Assembly (NCBI RefSeq): GCF_001044425.1
Contig: NZ_LFML01000131.1
Span: 29,350 to 93,349, forward strand
DNA length: 64,000 nucleotides
Direction of reading: 5' to 3'
DNA from: Streptomyces roseus
GTDB taxonomy: Bacteria; Actinomycetota; Actinomycetes; Streptomycetales; Streptomycetaceae
Shown: positions 44,739 to 54,097 of the stretch, piece after piece
How positions within the stretch are numbered: the first letter of the stretch is position 1
How the letters are laid out: every line of letters begins with the position of its first letter
Made by a program: the position numbers and the translations under genes
The notes under the pieces: model-generated
What the model was told of the DNA's origin: nothing
What the model saw: only the letters and a program-made list of their open reading frames with translations
The model's database searches: none

Positions 44739-45542
44739 ATGCGAGGCACCCCGGGCGATCGCCCGCCCGCCGCCGGCGGCTACGACGCCGAACTGCGGCG
44801 GCACAACGAGGTGCTGCGCCGCGCGGCCGGCGTCGGGCTCCACGACCACGTCCTCGACATCGGCTGCGGCGCCGGGCGGACCACCCGCGACGCCGCGCGC
44901 GCCGCCCGGGCGGGCAGCGCGCTCGGGGTGGACGTCTCGGCGCCGGCCATCGCCCTCGCCCGTGAACGGGCCCGGGCCGAGGGGCTGGACAACGCCGAGT
45001 TCGAGCAGGCGGACGCCCAGGCACACCGCTTCCCGCAGGAGCGTTTCGACCTGGTGATCAGCAGGTTCGGCACGATGTTCTTCGACGACCCCGGCGCGGC
45101 GTTCACCAACATCGGGCGGGCGCTGCGCCCGGACGGACGCCTGGTGATGATGGTCTGGCAGGCCGGCGAGCTCAACGAGTGGGACGTCACGATCCGCCGG
45201 TCCCTCGCCGTGGCCGGTGGGCCGGCGGCCGGCGCCCCCGGCGGACCGGACCCGTTCTCGCTCGCCGACCCGCGGGCCGTTCGGGAGATCCTGCGGGGCG
45301 CGGGATTCACGGACATCTCGTTCACCGACGTGCACGAGGAGGTCCACTACGGTCCGGACGTGGCGGCCGCCCTCGACTGGGTGCGGGGATTCACGTGCAC
45401 GAGCGAAGTCCTGAAGCGGCTGGATCCGGCGGCCGCGACGCGCGCCCTGGAGAACCTGCGCGCGGCGCTCGCCGCGCACCTGGGCGACGACGGGGTCCGG
45501 TTCGACTCCCGCGCCTGGCTCGTCACCGCGCGGCGCTCCTGA
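44739..45542 (+). CDS. class I SAM-dependent methyltransferase
   Basis: A 267-residue methyltransferase. The SAM-binding motif I is VLDIGCGAGRTT (near residue 40), acidic motif II GVDVSAPAIALARERA, and motif with DLVISRFGTMFF. The C-terminal half forms a lid with WDVTIRR and DPRAVREILRGAGFTDI. The substrate is not predictable. GGGAAGGGA precedes the ATG. Confidence 0.9.
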   Translation: MRGTPGDRPPAAGGYDAELRRHNEVLRRAAGVGLHDHVLDIGCGAGRTTRDAARAARAGSALGVDVSAPAIALARERARAEGLDNAEFEQADAQAHRFPQERFDLVISRFGTMFFDDPGAAFTNIGRALRPDGRLVMMVWQAGELNEWDVTIRRSLAVAGGPAAGAPGGPDPFSLADPRAVREILRGAGFTDISFTDVHEEVHYGPDVAAALDWVRGFTCTSEVLKRLDPAAATRALENLRAALAAHLGDDGVRFDSRAWLVTARRS

Positions 45543-45710
45543 GTCCCCGTAGCACCAGGGGATGACCTCCGGCTCGCACCAGGGGAGGCGTCCGCGTATC
45601 ACCCAGGAGGTGCCCGGGAAGGAGGAACGATCCTCTGCGGGGCCTCACGGGTGACGGTGAGCCATACCCGGCCCGGCATGGTGTCGTAGGGCCGCTCGCC
45701 TGACCACCAT

Positions 45711-47258
45711 GTGCCCGTGATCCCTTCCCACTTGATCGGCGCGTTCTCCGCGCTCGCCCTGCTCCTGCCCACCGCCGCGTACGACGCCTCAGCAGCCCCA
45801 GCAGCCCCAGCAGCCCCAGCGGCCCCCGCCCCCGGCCCCGCTCGGCCGCGGGACTTCTTCGCCGACCTCCCCAAGGGAGGTGACCTGCACAACCACCTCT
45901 CGGGCGCCGTCACCACCGAGTTCCTGATCGGACTCGCAGCCGAAGACGGCCTCTGCATCACCACGGCCACGACCACCGCGGTGCCCCCGCCGTGCGGAGC
46001 GGGAACCCGCCCCGCCGCCGACGCCGTCACCGACGCGGCCTTCCGCAAGCAGGTCGTCCAGGCCTGGTCCATGCAGGACTTCCCGGCCGACGGCAACGGC
46101 CACGACCATTTCTTCGCCACCTTCGACAAGTTCGGCGAGGTGCCCTGGCGCCACCCCGGCCGCATCCTCGCCGAAGTCGCCGGCTCCGCCGCCCGGCAGA
46201 ACCAGTTCTACCTGGAGACCATGATCACCCCGGCTTCCGGGGCGGCCCGTGCCCTCGCCGACCGGGTCGGCTACGACGCCGACCTCGACGCCCTGCACGA
46301 CAAGCTGCTCGCCGACGGCGGCCTGGACGCGGTCGTCCGGCAGGCTCGCGCCGACGCCGACACCACCGACGCCGAGTTCCGCACCGCCGCGCACTGCGAC
46401 ACCCCGCGGCCCGACGCCGCGTGCTCCCTCCCGTACCGCTGGATCTCCCAGGCCGGCCGCCTCGGCACCCCGGAGCGGGTCTTCGCCCAGCTGGCGCTCG
46501 GCATGCGGCTGGCCGAGCGCGACCCGCGCTTCGTCGCCGTCAACCTGGTCCAGCCGGAGGACGGTGAGGTCGCCCTGCGCGACTACCGCCTGCACATGCG
46601 GATGGTGAACTACCTCAAGACCCAGTACCCCAAGGCACACGTCACCCTGCACGCGGGCGAGCTGGTGCCCGGTCTGGTGAAGCCGGAGGACCTCACCTTC
46701 CACATCAGGGAGGCCGCCCAGACCGGCCGCGCCGAGCGCATCGGACACGGAGTCTCCGTACTCCACGAGGACCGCTGGGAGTCGCTCATGCGCTACATGG
46801 CCGACCGGCGGATCGCCGTCGAGGTCCCCTTCCACAGCAACGCGCAGATCCTGCGGGTCTCGGGCGACGCCCATCCTTTCGCGACGTACCGCCGCCACGG
46901 CGTGCCGGTGGTCCTCGCCACCGACGACCCGGGGGTGTCCCGGATCGGGATCACCGACGAGTACCGCTGGGCCGCGCAGACCTACGGGCTCGGCTACCCC
47001 GAGCTGAGGGACCTGGCCCGGGCCTCGCTGGAGTACTCCTTCCTGCCCGGCCGCAGCCTGTGGGACCGTGACCTGCGCCGCGGCTACCGGACGTCCGGGG
47101 CGTGCGCGGGTGAGCGCCAGGGCGGCGAACGGCCGGGCCGGCTGTGCGCCGCCTTCCTCGCCACCAGCCCGAAGGCACAGGTCGAGTGGCGGCAGGAGGC
47201 GGCGTTCCACCGCTTCGAGGCCGCCTACCCCGTCGCCACCCGCCCCGGCTCCCGCTGA
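45711..47258 (+). CDS. secreted adenosine deaminase-like protein
   Basis: A 515-residue exported purine deaminase of the ADA/ADGF type. Signal peptide at residues 1-28, then an AAP-repeat linker. Metal and catalytic residues: DLHNHLSG (HxH), VTLHAGE (metal His and catalytic Glu), GHGVSVLH and ATDDPGVS (metal Asp). The extended N-terminal region and several Cys pairs match the secreted group, which deaminates extracellular adenosine. GTG start at 45711. It stands near other secreted hydrolases around a SARP regulator. Confidence 0.9.
   Translation: MPVIPSHLIGAFSALALLLPTAAYDASAAPAAPAAPAAPAPGPARPRDFFADLPKGGDLHNHLSGAVTTEFLIGLAAEDGLCITTATTTAVPPPCGAGTRPAADAVTDAAFRKQVVQAWSMQDFPADGNGHDHFFATFDKFGEVPWRHPGRILAEVAGSAARQNQFYLETMITPASGAARALADRVGYDADLDALHDKLLADGGLDAVVRQARADADTTDAEFRTAAHCDTPRPDAACSLPYRWISQAGRLGTPERVFAQLALGMRLAERDPRFVAVNLVQPEDGEVALRDYRLHMRMVNYLKTQYPKAHVTLHAGELVPGLVKPEDLTFHIREAAQTGRAERIGHGVSVLHEDRWESLMRYMADRRIAVEVPFHSNAQILRVSGDAHPFATYRRHGVPVVLATDDPGVSRIGITDEYRWAAQTYGLGYPELRDLARASLEYSFLPGRSLWDRDLRRGYRTSGACAGERQGGERPGRLCAAFLATSPKAQVEWRQEAAFHRFEAAYPVATRPGSR
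45789..45830 (+). repeat. 9-bp CAGCAGCCC repeats (AAP codons)
   Basis: A short run of near-identical 9-bp units encoding the Ala-Ala-Pro linker behind the signal peptide of the secreted deaminase. Low complexity only. Confidence 0.6.
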
Positions 47259-47384
47259 TCCCGGGAGCCTGCCGGGTCCGGCCCGCGTGCCAGCACCCGC
47301 CGTCGCCGTCGCGGTCGCCGATGCCGACCGCGGTGGTCGCGGGCCGGACTCCCCACCCGGATCGTTCCATCCCTTCCGTGTCAC

Positions 47385-47400
47385 TCCGGAACGTTCCGGA
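47385..47400. promoter_or_regulatory. perfect 16-bp palindrome upstream of the SARP gene
   Basis: TCCGGAACGTTCCGGA, 100 bp before the SARP gene start, in the intergenic region after the deaminase gene. Suitable operator for an unknown dimeric regulator of the SARP gene. Confidence 0.5.
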
Positions 47401-47499
47401 TGCCCTGGCACGGGCCGGCGCCGGTACGTTGTCGACCGCGGTCCGACCGCCCGACCGACGCCCGCCCGACCGCCCGTACGACCGGCCCAGGGAGCAGCG

Positions 47500-48591
47500 A
47501 TGCCGACGACCGCCACCGTGCTCAGGCAGCAGGAGCGCAGGGTGCTCCAGGCGGTCGGCTGCGGGTTGCGGGACGACGAGATCGCCGCCGACCTCGCCAT
47601 CCCCGAGGACGCGGTGGCCCGACACCTCAGGCGCATCCTCGCCGAACTGGGGCTGCGCGACCGGGCCGCCGCCATCGTCCACGCCTTCGACTGCGGCCTG
47701 GTCGTCCCCGGCAGCGGCCCCCGTACGCGGGAAGCGGGCCGGGCGGCGGCGACCGCCACCGCCCGGCCCGCCGTACGCGTAAGCGGACCCGTACCCGTAC
47801 CCGTACCCGTTCCCATGGTGCGGATCTCCCTGCTCGGACCGCTCCAGGTCCGGCAGGACGGGCGGCCCCTGAACCTCGGCCATCTGCGCCAGCAAGCGGT
47901 ACTGGCGGCCCTCGCGCTGGGCGCGGGGCGGACGGTCAGCCGACAGGAACTGCTCGACGGCATATGGGGGATGGAACCGCCCCACACCAACGTCGTGCCG
48001 GTGTACGTCTACCGGCTGCGCAAGGCCCTGCGCGCCGGGGACGGCCCGGCCTCGCCGATCGAGCACGACCGCTGCGGCTACCGGCTCGCCCCCGGCACGT
48101 TCGACGTGGACGTGGCGCACATGGAGCGGCTGCTCGCCGAGGTCGCGCGGGCCGACCGGGCGGGCGAGGCGACCGAGGTGATCCGCCTGTGCACGCGGGC
48201 GCTGGACCTGTTCCGCGGCGAGCCGCTGGCAGAGCTCCCCGGGCCGCTCGCCGAGGCGGAGCGGCTGCGGCTCACCGAGCGCAGGATCGCCCTCATACAG
48301 CGGAAGTCGCAGTGGCAGCTGCGCCTGGGCCGGCACTTCGAGGCGATCGCCGAGCTGTTCGCCCTGGCCGCGGCGCAGCCGCTGAACGAGACGGTGGCCG
48401 TGATGCTGATGCGCGCCCTGTGCCGCGGCGGCCGGCGGACCGAGGCCCTGGCCGTCTTCGACCGCACCCGCCGCCGTCTGGCCGAGGACCTGGGGGTACC
48501 GCCGGGCCGCATGCTGCGCGGGACGTACGAGGAGATCCTGCGCGGGGACCACCCGCCCGCGGCCGGAAGCCCGGCCGCCGGCAGGTGGTGA
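47500..48591 (+). CDS. SARP regulator with N-terminal LuxR-type HTH
   Basis: A 363-residue regulator joining two DNA-binding parts. Residues about 10-65 form a LuxR-type HTH (QERRVLQAVGCGLRDDEIAADLAIPEDAVARHLRRILAELGL). A Val-Pro repeat linker (VPVPVPVP) follows. Residues about 107-195 are an OmpR-like winged helix (VRISLLGPLQVRQDG), then the bacterial transcriptional activation domain (HMERLLAEVARADRAGE to PPGRMLRGTYEEIL). SARPs activate promoters with heptamer repeats. Such repeats lie in front of the divergent secreted-hydrolase genes 0.8 kb downstream. RBS GGGAGCAGCG. The hydrolase gene converges 15 bp away. Confidence 0.85.
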   Translation: MPTTATVLRQQERRVLQAVGCGLRDDEIAADLAIPEDAVARHLRRILAELGLRDRAAAIVHAFDCGLVVPGSGPRTREAGRAAATATARPAVRVSGPVPVPVPVPMVRISLLGPLQVRQDGRPLNLGHLRQQAVLAALALGAGRTVSRQELLDGIWGMEPPHTNVVPVYVYRLRKALRAGDGPASPIEHDRCGYRLAPGTFDVDVAHMERLLAEVARADRAGEATEVIRLCTRALDLFRGEPLAELPGPLAEAERLRLTERRIALIQRKSQWQLRLGRHFEAIAELFALAAAQPLNETVAVMLMRALCRGGRRTEALAVFDRTRRRLAEDLGVPPGRMLRGTYEEILRGDHPPAAGSPAAGRW

Positions 48592-48606
48592 AGTCCCGCC
48601 GCGGGG

Positions 48607-49275
48607 TTACCAGGCGTACCAGGCGCCGTTGTACCACTGCTCGCTGGCGCTGTCGTTGTGGTGGTCCATGTTGAAGTCTTCGGGGTAGTTCCGGACGTGG
48701 TTGTTCGGATAGGTCCAGATGCCGGCCGACTCGTCGCAGACGTAGTCCCAGTGGCAGATGGTCTTGACGGGCACGTTCCCGAAGAACCGGTCGGCGCCGG
48801 CGAGCGGGGCGCCGACGATGCCGCCGAAGGGCACGGACCCGCCGTTGGCACCGGGAGGGCCCTGCCTCTTGGGGTCCGCGATCAGAACGGCGTTGACGTT
48901 GTCGAACGTCTGCCAGTTCTCGGTGACCCACGTGTGCACCACCGCGGCACCCAGGGAGTACCCGCCCATCTTGACGTGCTGCCACGGACAGGCCGCGCGC
49001 TGGTCGCGGACCAGCCGGTTCAGTTCGTTCACACCCGCCCGGGCGCTCGCGCCGTTGGGGATCTGGGTGGGGTATCCGACGTGCTGCTGGATGTTCCCGT
49101 AGAAGCCGTCGTTGTTCCACGAGCTGCCGGTGCCTCCGACGACGATCGTGTACGTGCCCTCGCACGCAGCCGTCGTCTTCGCCGAGGCCCCCTGTGCGTT
49201 GGCCCCCTGTACCGCCGAAAGCCCGACGGTCAGGAGAAAGCCGGCTGCCATCGCCGCGGTCCTTCTGGCTCGCAT
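48607..49275 (-). CDS. secreted alpha/beta hydrolase (PE-PPE/cutinase-like)
   Basis: A 222-residue exported hydrolase. Signal peptide at residues 1-30. The start of the mature region has CEGTYTIVVGGTGSSWNNDGFYGNI, resembling the PE-PPE esterase domain. The nucleophile elbow is GGYSLGA with Ser107. Asp and His for the triad are probably in VLIADPK and the His-rich end near NNHVRNY. It may cleave esters or lipids outside the cell. A ribosome site GGGAGGA precedes the ATG. Its promoter carries SARP-like repeats shared with the divergent acylase. Confidence 0.82.
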   Translation of the reverse strand: MRARRTAAMAAGFLLTVGLSAVQGANAQGASAKTTAACEGTYTIVVGGTGSSWNNDGFYGNIQQHVGYPTQIPNGASARAGVNELNRLVRDQRAACPWQHVKMGGYSLGAAVVHTWVTENWQTFDNVNAVLIADPKRQGPPGANGGSVPFGGIVGAPLAGADRFFGNVPVKTICHWDYVCDESAGIWTYPNNHVRNYPEDFNMDHHNDSASEQWYNGAWYAW

Positions 49276-49350
49276 ATCGATCCTCCCAAGTAGTCGGCCC
49301 ACGCGGTCCGCCCGGAGATGCGGGGCGCAGTCGGCCGAGGTCACCGGACG

Positions 49351-49434
49351 ACAGTGGCAGCGGGCGATGACATCCCGATGAAACCCGCGGCGGTGCACCC
49401 GTTCCATCGGGATTTCATCGCTCCTGCCTAGCGT
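49351..49434. promoter_or_regulatory. mirrored SARP-type boxes with -10 elements
   Basis: A 17-bp inverted repeat (49364-49380 and 49405-49421, one mismatch). Plus strand: heptamers TTCCATC (49402-49408) and TTTCATC (49413-49419), 11 bp apart, then nine bases to TAGCGT (49429-49434). Minus strand: TTTCATC (49377-49383) and TGTCATC (49366-49372), 11 bp apart, then nine bases to CACTGT (49351-49356). Confidence 0.7.
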
Positions 49435-49481
49435 GGGCGCGTTCGGGTGAAGGGCCCGGACCACAGGGGAGGGACGGCTCG

Positions 49482-51941
49482 ATGGCCCGGAGGAGATTCG
49501 TCGCGAGGCTGCCTGTGGCGGCCCTGGCCGTGGTCGCGGTGGTGAGTACGATGGCGGCCGCCGGACCGCCGCCCGCGAGGTCGGCGGCTGCCGTAGCGGC
49601 GCCGGACAAGCCGACGATCCGGTACACGGAATACGGGATCCCGCACATCATCGCCTCCGACTGGGAGGGGCTGGGGACGGGCTACGGGTACGCGGCGGCC
49701 AAGGACAACATCTGCACGCTGGCCGACACCTACCTGATGGTCAACGCCCAGAGGTCCCGGTACCTGGGGCCCGACGGCAAGGCGAGTCCCGGCGAGAAGC
49801 AGAACACCACCAGCAACCTCAACAGCGACCTGTACTTCCAGCGCATCAAGGACGACCGGGTGGTGGAGCGGCTGCTCGACCAGCCCGCCCCCAACGGGCC
49901 GGAACCGGAGGTCAAAGAGGCCATCCGCGGCTACGTCCGGGGGTACAACCGGTACCTGGCCGAGACGGGCGCGGACAACATCACCGACCCGGCCTGCCGG
50001 GGTGCGTCCTGGGTACGGCCCATCACGGAGCTGGACGTCTACCGGCACGCCCACGCCGAGATCATCATGGGCAGCGCCGATCCGCTGCTCGACGGCCAGG
50101 TGACCGCCGCGCCTGCGGGGGCTTCGGCCGCCGCGACGCCGGCCCCCTCACCCGAGGAGACCGCGAAGAGGATCCGCGACGCGATGGCGGTCAGCCGCCG
50201 GCAGAGCATGGGCAGCAACGCCCTCGCGGTCGGTTCGCGGGGCGTGTCCGGGGGCACCGGCATGCTGCTGGCCAACCCGCACTTCCCGTGGCAGGGCAAG
50301 AACCGGATGTGGCAGAGCCAGCTGACGATCCCCGGGAGGATCAACGTCTCCGGGGCCAGTCTGCTCGGGTTCCCGGCGGTGAACATCGGCCACAACGACG
50401 ACGTCGCCTGGAGCCACACGATCGCCACGGTGGCCCCGTTCGGGCTGTTCGACGTACAGGTCGATCCGCTGAACCCGACCAACTACCTGGTGGACGGCGT
50501 CTGGCAGCCGATGACCTCGCAGCAGGTCGCGGTCGACGTACGGAACGCGGACGGCACCCTCGGCAAGGTCACCAGGACCCTGTGGTCCACCCGGTACGGG
50601 CCGATCGTCACCTCCGTGCTGGGCAACCCGCTGCCCTGGGTGGTCAGCGCCCACGCGGTACGGGACGTGAACATGGGCAACCTGCGGGCGCTCAACACCT
50701 GGTTCCACCTCGACCAGGCCAAGGACGTCCACGAGGTGGTCGACACCCTGGAGACCACGGAAGGCGTCCCCTTCTTCAACACGGTCGCCTCCGACCGCAA
50801 GGGCAACGCCCTGTACGCGGACATCCAGGCCACGCCGAACATCAGCGACGAGCACGCGCAGTCCTGCCTGACCCTGACCGGCCGACTGCTGTTCAACCAG
50901 GAGCTGCGGCTGCCGAACGTGCCGCCGGTCTCCATCTTCGACGGCAAGCGCAGCGCGTGCGACTGGCCCACCGATCCGAACGCGGTCGCTCCGGGGCTGA
51001 TGGATCCCCGCAAGCAACCGCGCCTGATCCGCAGCGACTTCGTGGGCAACGCCAACGACAGCGCCTGGCTGGCCAACCCCGAGCAGCCGCTGTCCTTCCC
51101 CAGGGTGATGGGCGATACGGCGGCTCCCCGGTCCCTGCGCACCCAGGAGCTCATCCTGACCGCCCAGAACCGGATCAACGGCACCGACGGTCTGCCGGGC
51201 CGGGGTTTCACACCGGAGAACATGCGGCAGTTGCTGTTCGCCGACAACAGCAGGGCGGCCGATTTGGCCCTGGACGCCACCGTGGCGATGTGCCGGGGCG
51301 TCCCCTTCGGGCTCATTCTGGTGGACGGCACCCTCGTCAACGTGAGCGAGGCGTGCCCGGTCCTGGCCGCATGGCGCAGCCACGACTTCACGGCGGACAG
51401 CCGGGGATCGTGGCTGTTCGAGAACTACTGGGCCTTCCTGCTGGGCGGGCAGGCAATCGAGAAACTCCCCTGGCGGGTGCCCTTCGACCCCAAGGACCCG
51501 GTGCACACGCCCAATTCGCTGGACTCCGGGAACTCCGCCGTCCGCGACGCGTTCGGCCGGGCGGTCCTCGCGCTGCGCAGGGCGGGCGTGGCGCTGAACG
51601 CGCCGCTGTCGGACGTCCAGAAGATCACCCGCAACGGCGAGCAGATCCCGATCCACGGTTCGATCAGTGAGCTGGGCGTACTGAACGTGGTCACCCCGGG
51701 CCTGGTCGACGGCAAGCTGGACATCACCTTCGGATCCAGCTTCGTCCAGCAGGTGAAGTTCACCGCCGACGGACCGCCCCAGACCTCCTCGGTGCTGGCC
51801 TACTCGCAGTCGGCCGACCCGAACTCGCCGCACCACGTCGACCAGACGCGGCTGTTCTCGGCCGGTCAGTGGGTGACGGAACGGTTCACCGAGGAGCAGA
51901 TCGCGGCCTCACCGGCCCTGGAGACCAAGGTCCTGTCCTGA
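49482..51941 (+). CDS. penicillin acylase family protein (aculeacin/AHL-acylase-like)
   Basis: An 819-residue Ntn hydrolase. Signal peptide at residues 1-35, alpha chain with [37 protein letters not shown], and a spacer rich in Pro/Ala. The autoproteolytic Gly-Ser is in [11 protein letters not shown] (Ser245 the new N-terminal nucleophile). The long beta chain has [20 protein letters not shown] and [17 protein letters not shown]. This order matches acylases that cleave lipopeptides, aculeacin or N-acyl-homoserine lactones. It is secreted and processed into two chains. Probably activated by the SARP protein. Confidence 0.92.
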   Translation: MARRRFVARLPVAALAVVAVVSTMAAAGPPPARSAAAVAAPDKPTIRYTEYGIPHIIASDWEGLGTGYGYAAAKDNICTLADTYLMVNAQRSRYLGPDGKASPGEKQNTTSNLNSDLYFQRIKDDRVVERLLDQPAPNGPEPEVKEAIRGYVRGYNRYLAETGADNITDPACRGASWVRPITELDVYRHAHAEIIMGSADPLLDGQVTAAPAGASAAATPAPSPEETAKRIRDAMAVSRRQSMGSNALAVGSRGVSGGTGMLLANPHFPWQGKNRMWQSQLTIPGRINVSGASLLGFPAVNIGHNDDVAWSHTIATVAPFGLFDVQVDPLNPTNYLVDGVWQPMTSQQVAVDVRNADGTLGKVTRTLWSTRYGPIVTSVLGNPLPWVVSAHAVRDVNMGNLRALNTWFHLDQAKDVHEVVDTLETTEGVPFFNTVASDRKGNALYADIQATPNISDEHAQSCLTLTGRLLFNQELRLPNVPPVSIFDGKRSACDWPTDPNAVAPGLMDPRKQPRLIRSDFVGNANDSAWLANPEQPLSFPRVMGDTAAPRSLRTQELILTAQNRINGTDGLPGRGFTPENMRQLLFADNSRAADLALDATVAMCRGVPFGLILVDGTLVNVSEACPVLAAWRSHDFTADSRGSWLFENYWAFLLGGQAIEKLPWRVPFDPKDPVHTPNSLDSGNSAVRDAFGRAVLALRRAGVALNAPLSDVQKITRNGEQIPIHGSISELGVLNVVTPGLVDGKLDITFGSSFVQQVKFTADGPPQTSSVLAYSQSADPNSPHHVDQTRLFSAGQWVTERFTEEQIAASPALETKVLS

Positions 51942-52029
51942 GGCGGCTGCTGTGCCGGGAATCCGGGACGTCGGTACGCCGCGACGCACGCACAACCACT
52001 AACACCAAGGTCCCAAGGAGGATGCTGTG

Positions 52030-53109
52030 ATGAGGAAATCGAGCCGGTGGCGCATGGTGGTGGCCCTGATGGCCGCCATCGTGGCCACGGCCGTGCCGGC
52101 GGGTTCGGCGCAGGCCGCCGGGCGCACCGCGCCCCCGCCGCTGGCGGACGGGTTCGGGTTGACCCAGGTCGACACCGCGACCGGCGGTCCGACCAACTTC
52201 CACATCACCGTGACCACACCCGAGGTCGCGGGCAAGCACCACATCAAGATCATCCTACCGAGCGGCTACTACGACGAGCCGGCCAGGCGCTATCCCGTGC
52301 TGTACTTCCTGCACGGTTCGCCGGACGACCCGATCCAGCAGAACTACCCGGCGCTGACCACCTCCGACCAGATGATCACCGTCATCCCGGACGGCGGCGC
52401 CCGTGGCTGGTACGCCAACTGGCTCAACCAGAAGACGCAGGCCGGTGCCCAGAACTGGGAGAACTTCCACCTCAAGCAGGTGATCCCGTTCATCGACGCG
52501 AACCTGCGGACGATCGCCACGAAGAAGGCACGGGCCGTCGCGGGCGTCTCCATGGGCGGTTTCGGGGCGCTCCACTACGCCCAGGTCCGGCCCGACCTGT
52601 TCGGCCAGACCGCCTCCCTGTCGGGGGACATCGATCTGTCGGCCCGCTCCATGGACCTGCGGCTCGCCGTCGTCGCCTCCCTCATCGACGCGCAGGGTGC
52701 GATCTGCGGTTCGTTCTCCGGTGTCTGCGGCGGCGCCGAATCCCCGTACAAGCCCGGCGTGGACAGTGACGCCCTGTTCGGCTCGCCCTATCCCGTGTTC
52801 AACATCGACTGGCGGTGGAACGAGGTCGATCCGTCGCAGCACATGGACAAACTGAAGGCCGGCGGGGTCGGCGTCTCCCTCTACGTGGGCAACGGGGGCG
52901 GCTCGGCCACCGACCTGGAGTTCTGGCTGGAGTCGGCGTCCCAGCACGTGAAGGACAGCATGGACGCCCTGGGCATGTCGTACTACTTCGTGGACTACGG
53001 CGACGGCTCCGCCTGGGGCACCCAGTGCAACGGCGGCCACAACGCGGGCTGCTGGGAACAGGACCTCCGCGACCTGATCCCCAGGCTGGAGCGGTCCTTC
53101 ACCGCCTGA
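52030..53109 (+). CDS. secreted esterase (antigen 85/esterase D-like)
   Basis: A 359-residue exported alpha/beta hydrolase. Signal peptide (RMVVALMAAIVATAVPAGSAQA), then the Esterase_phd core: RRYPVLYFLHGSPDD, MITVIPDGGARGWYANW, the nucleophile elbow GVSMGGFGALHYA (Ser174) and a His-containing GGHNAGCWEQDL near the end. A double Cys pair (CGSFSGVCGG) suggests a disulfide. AAGGAGG lies eight bases before the ATG; a GTG three bases earlier is also usable. It lies 88 bp after the acylase gene, possibly in the same transcript. Ends at a strong hairpin. Confidence 0.9.
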   Translation: MRKSSRWRMVVALMAAIVATAVPAGSAQAAGRTAPPPLADGFGLTQVDTATGGPTNFHITVTTPEVAGKHHIKIILPSGYYDEPARRYPVLYFLHGSPDDPIQQNYPALTTSDQMITVIPDGGARGWYANWLNQKTQAGAQNWENFHLKQVIPFIDANLRTIATKKARAVAGVSMGGFGALHYAQVRPDLFGQTASLSGDIDLSARSMDLRLAVVASLIDAQGAICGSFSGVCGGAESPYKPGVDSDALFGSPYPVFNIDWRWNEVDPSQHMDKLKAGGVGVSLYVGNGGGSATDLEFWLESASQHVKDSMDALGMSYYFVDYGDGSAWGTQCNGGHNAGCWEQDLRDLIPRLERSFTA

Positions 53110-53118
53110 TCCGGGGCC

Positions 53119-53171
53119 ACCGCGCACCGGGCCACCGCGCCCCGGGCCGCCCGGTGCGCCCGGTGCGCGGT
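53119..53171 (+). terminator. long inverted-repeat terminator
   Basis: Perfect 14-bp arms ACCGCGCACCGGGC (53119-53132) and GCCCGGTGCGCGGT (53158-53171), ten bases after the esterase stop. Confidence 0.65.
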
Positions 53172-53222
53172 CCACCGGTCTGCCGAACGAGGTCCGGCGA
53201 CAAGGGTGTTAGCGTCTGCTCC

Positions 53223-53873
53223 GTGGTGGAACACCAGGAGCGGACCAGGGCCGCCTACGACGGGGTCGTCGAGCTCTACGCGTCGATGTTCGCCGACCGG
53301 CTGGAGACGCGGCCCTTCGCGCGGGCCATGGTCGAGACCTTCGCCGAGCTGGTGCGCGAGACGGGGAACCGGCGAACGGCCGACGTCGGATGCGGTCCCG
53401 GCCACCTGACCGCCATGCTGCACGGTCTGGGGCTGGACGCCTTCGGGCTCGACCTCTCGCCGGCCATGGTGGCCCACGCCCGGCGGGCCCATCCGGCGCT
53501 GCGGTTCGACGAGGCGAGGATGGAGTCCATGCCGATGGAGGACCGCGCGCTCGACGGCGTACTGGCCCACTACTCGATGATCCACACGCCGCCCGCGGAA
53601 CTGCCCGCGGTCCTCGCCGAGCAGGCCAGGGTCCTGGCCCCCGGAGGCCTGTTCCTGGTCTCGTTCTTCGGTACCGACGGATCGGAGCCGGTCCGCTTCG
53701 ACCACAAGGTGGCGCCCGCCTACAGCTGGCCGGCGGACCGGCTCGCCGAGCTGCTGACCGCGGCCGGGCTGGCCCCCTTCGCCCGGCTGCTCCACGACCC
53801 CGCCTCCGAGCGCGGCTTCCTCGACGCCCACTTGATGGCCCGCCGGGTCGCCGTCACCCCGGCCGCCCGGTAG
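53223..53873 (+). CDS. class I SAM-dependent methyltransferase
   Basis: A 216-residue methyltransferase. Motif I is TADVGCGPGHLTAMLHG, motif II GLDLSPAMVAHARRAHP, and the UbiE/COQ5-like phrase MEDRALDGVLAHYSMIHTPP precedes the substrate region. It ends with a lid strand (AHLMARRVAV). The GTG at 53223 has no ribosome site. A TAGCGT -10-like element at about 53,211 lies about seven bases upstream, so translation may start leaderless. Substrate unknown. Confidence 0.85.
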   Translation: MVEHQERTRAAYDGVVELYASMFADRLETRPFARAMVETFAELVRETGNRRTADVGCGPGHLTAMLHGLGLDAFGLDLSPAMVAHARRAHPALRFDEARMESMPMEDRALDGVLAHYSMIHTPPAELPAVLAEQARVLAPGGLFLVSFFGTDGSEPVRFDHKVAPAYSWPADRLAELLTAAGLAPFARLLHDPASERGFLDAHLMARRVAVTPAAR

Positions 53874-53902
53874 GCCGGGCCGGGCACCGCAGGACGCCCC
53901 GG

Positions 53903-54095
53903 TCAGCCGTCGATTCGGTCCCCACCCGCCGCGGGCGCGGTCCGGGCCCGCTCCCACACCGCCTGGAAGGCCAGTCTCAGGCAGCCCGCCGGCGTGGGGT
54001 GCTCGATGTACAGGGCGGTCGTGGCGCGGGTACCGGCCACCGGGTCGGGCATGTCGCACAGCACCAGCGAGGCGTCCGCGACGATCTGTCGCCGG
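53903..54095 (-). pseudogene. 3' remnant of a TrmB-like regulator
   Basis: About 60 codons on the minus strand ending at 53903 read VADASLVLCDMPDPVAGTR, TTALYIEHPTPAGCLRLAF and QAVWERAR. This is the C-terminal sensor part of actinobacterial TrmB/LuxR-type regulators. The rest of the gene, including the HTH, is missing: upstream of about 54,095 the frame passes into antisense of another remnant. Identification is by pattern only. Confidence 0.5.
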
Positions 54096-54097
54096 GC

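Noticed and set aside
47259-53109. Antibiotic biosynthesis cluster implied by the SARP gene
   Set aside because: No PKS, NRPS, terpene or other core enzyme is present; the neighbours are secreted hydrolases.
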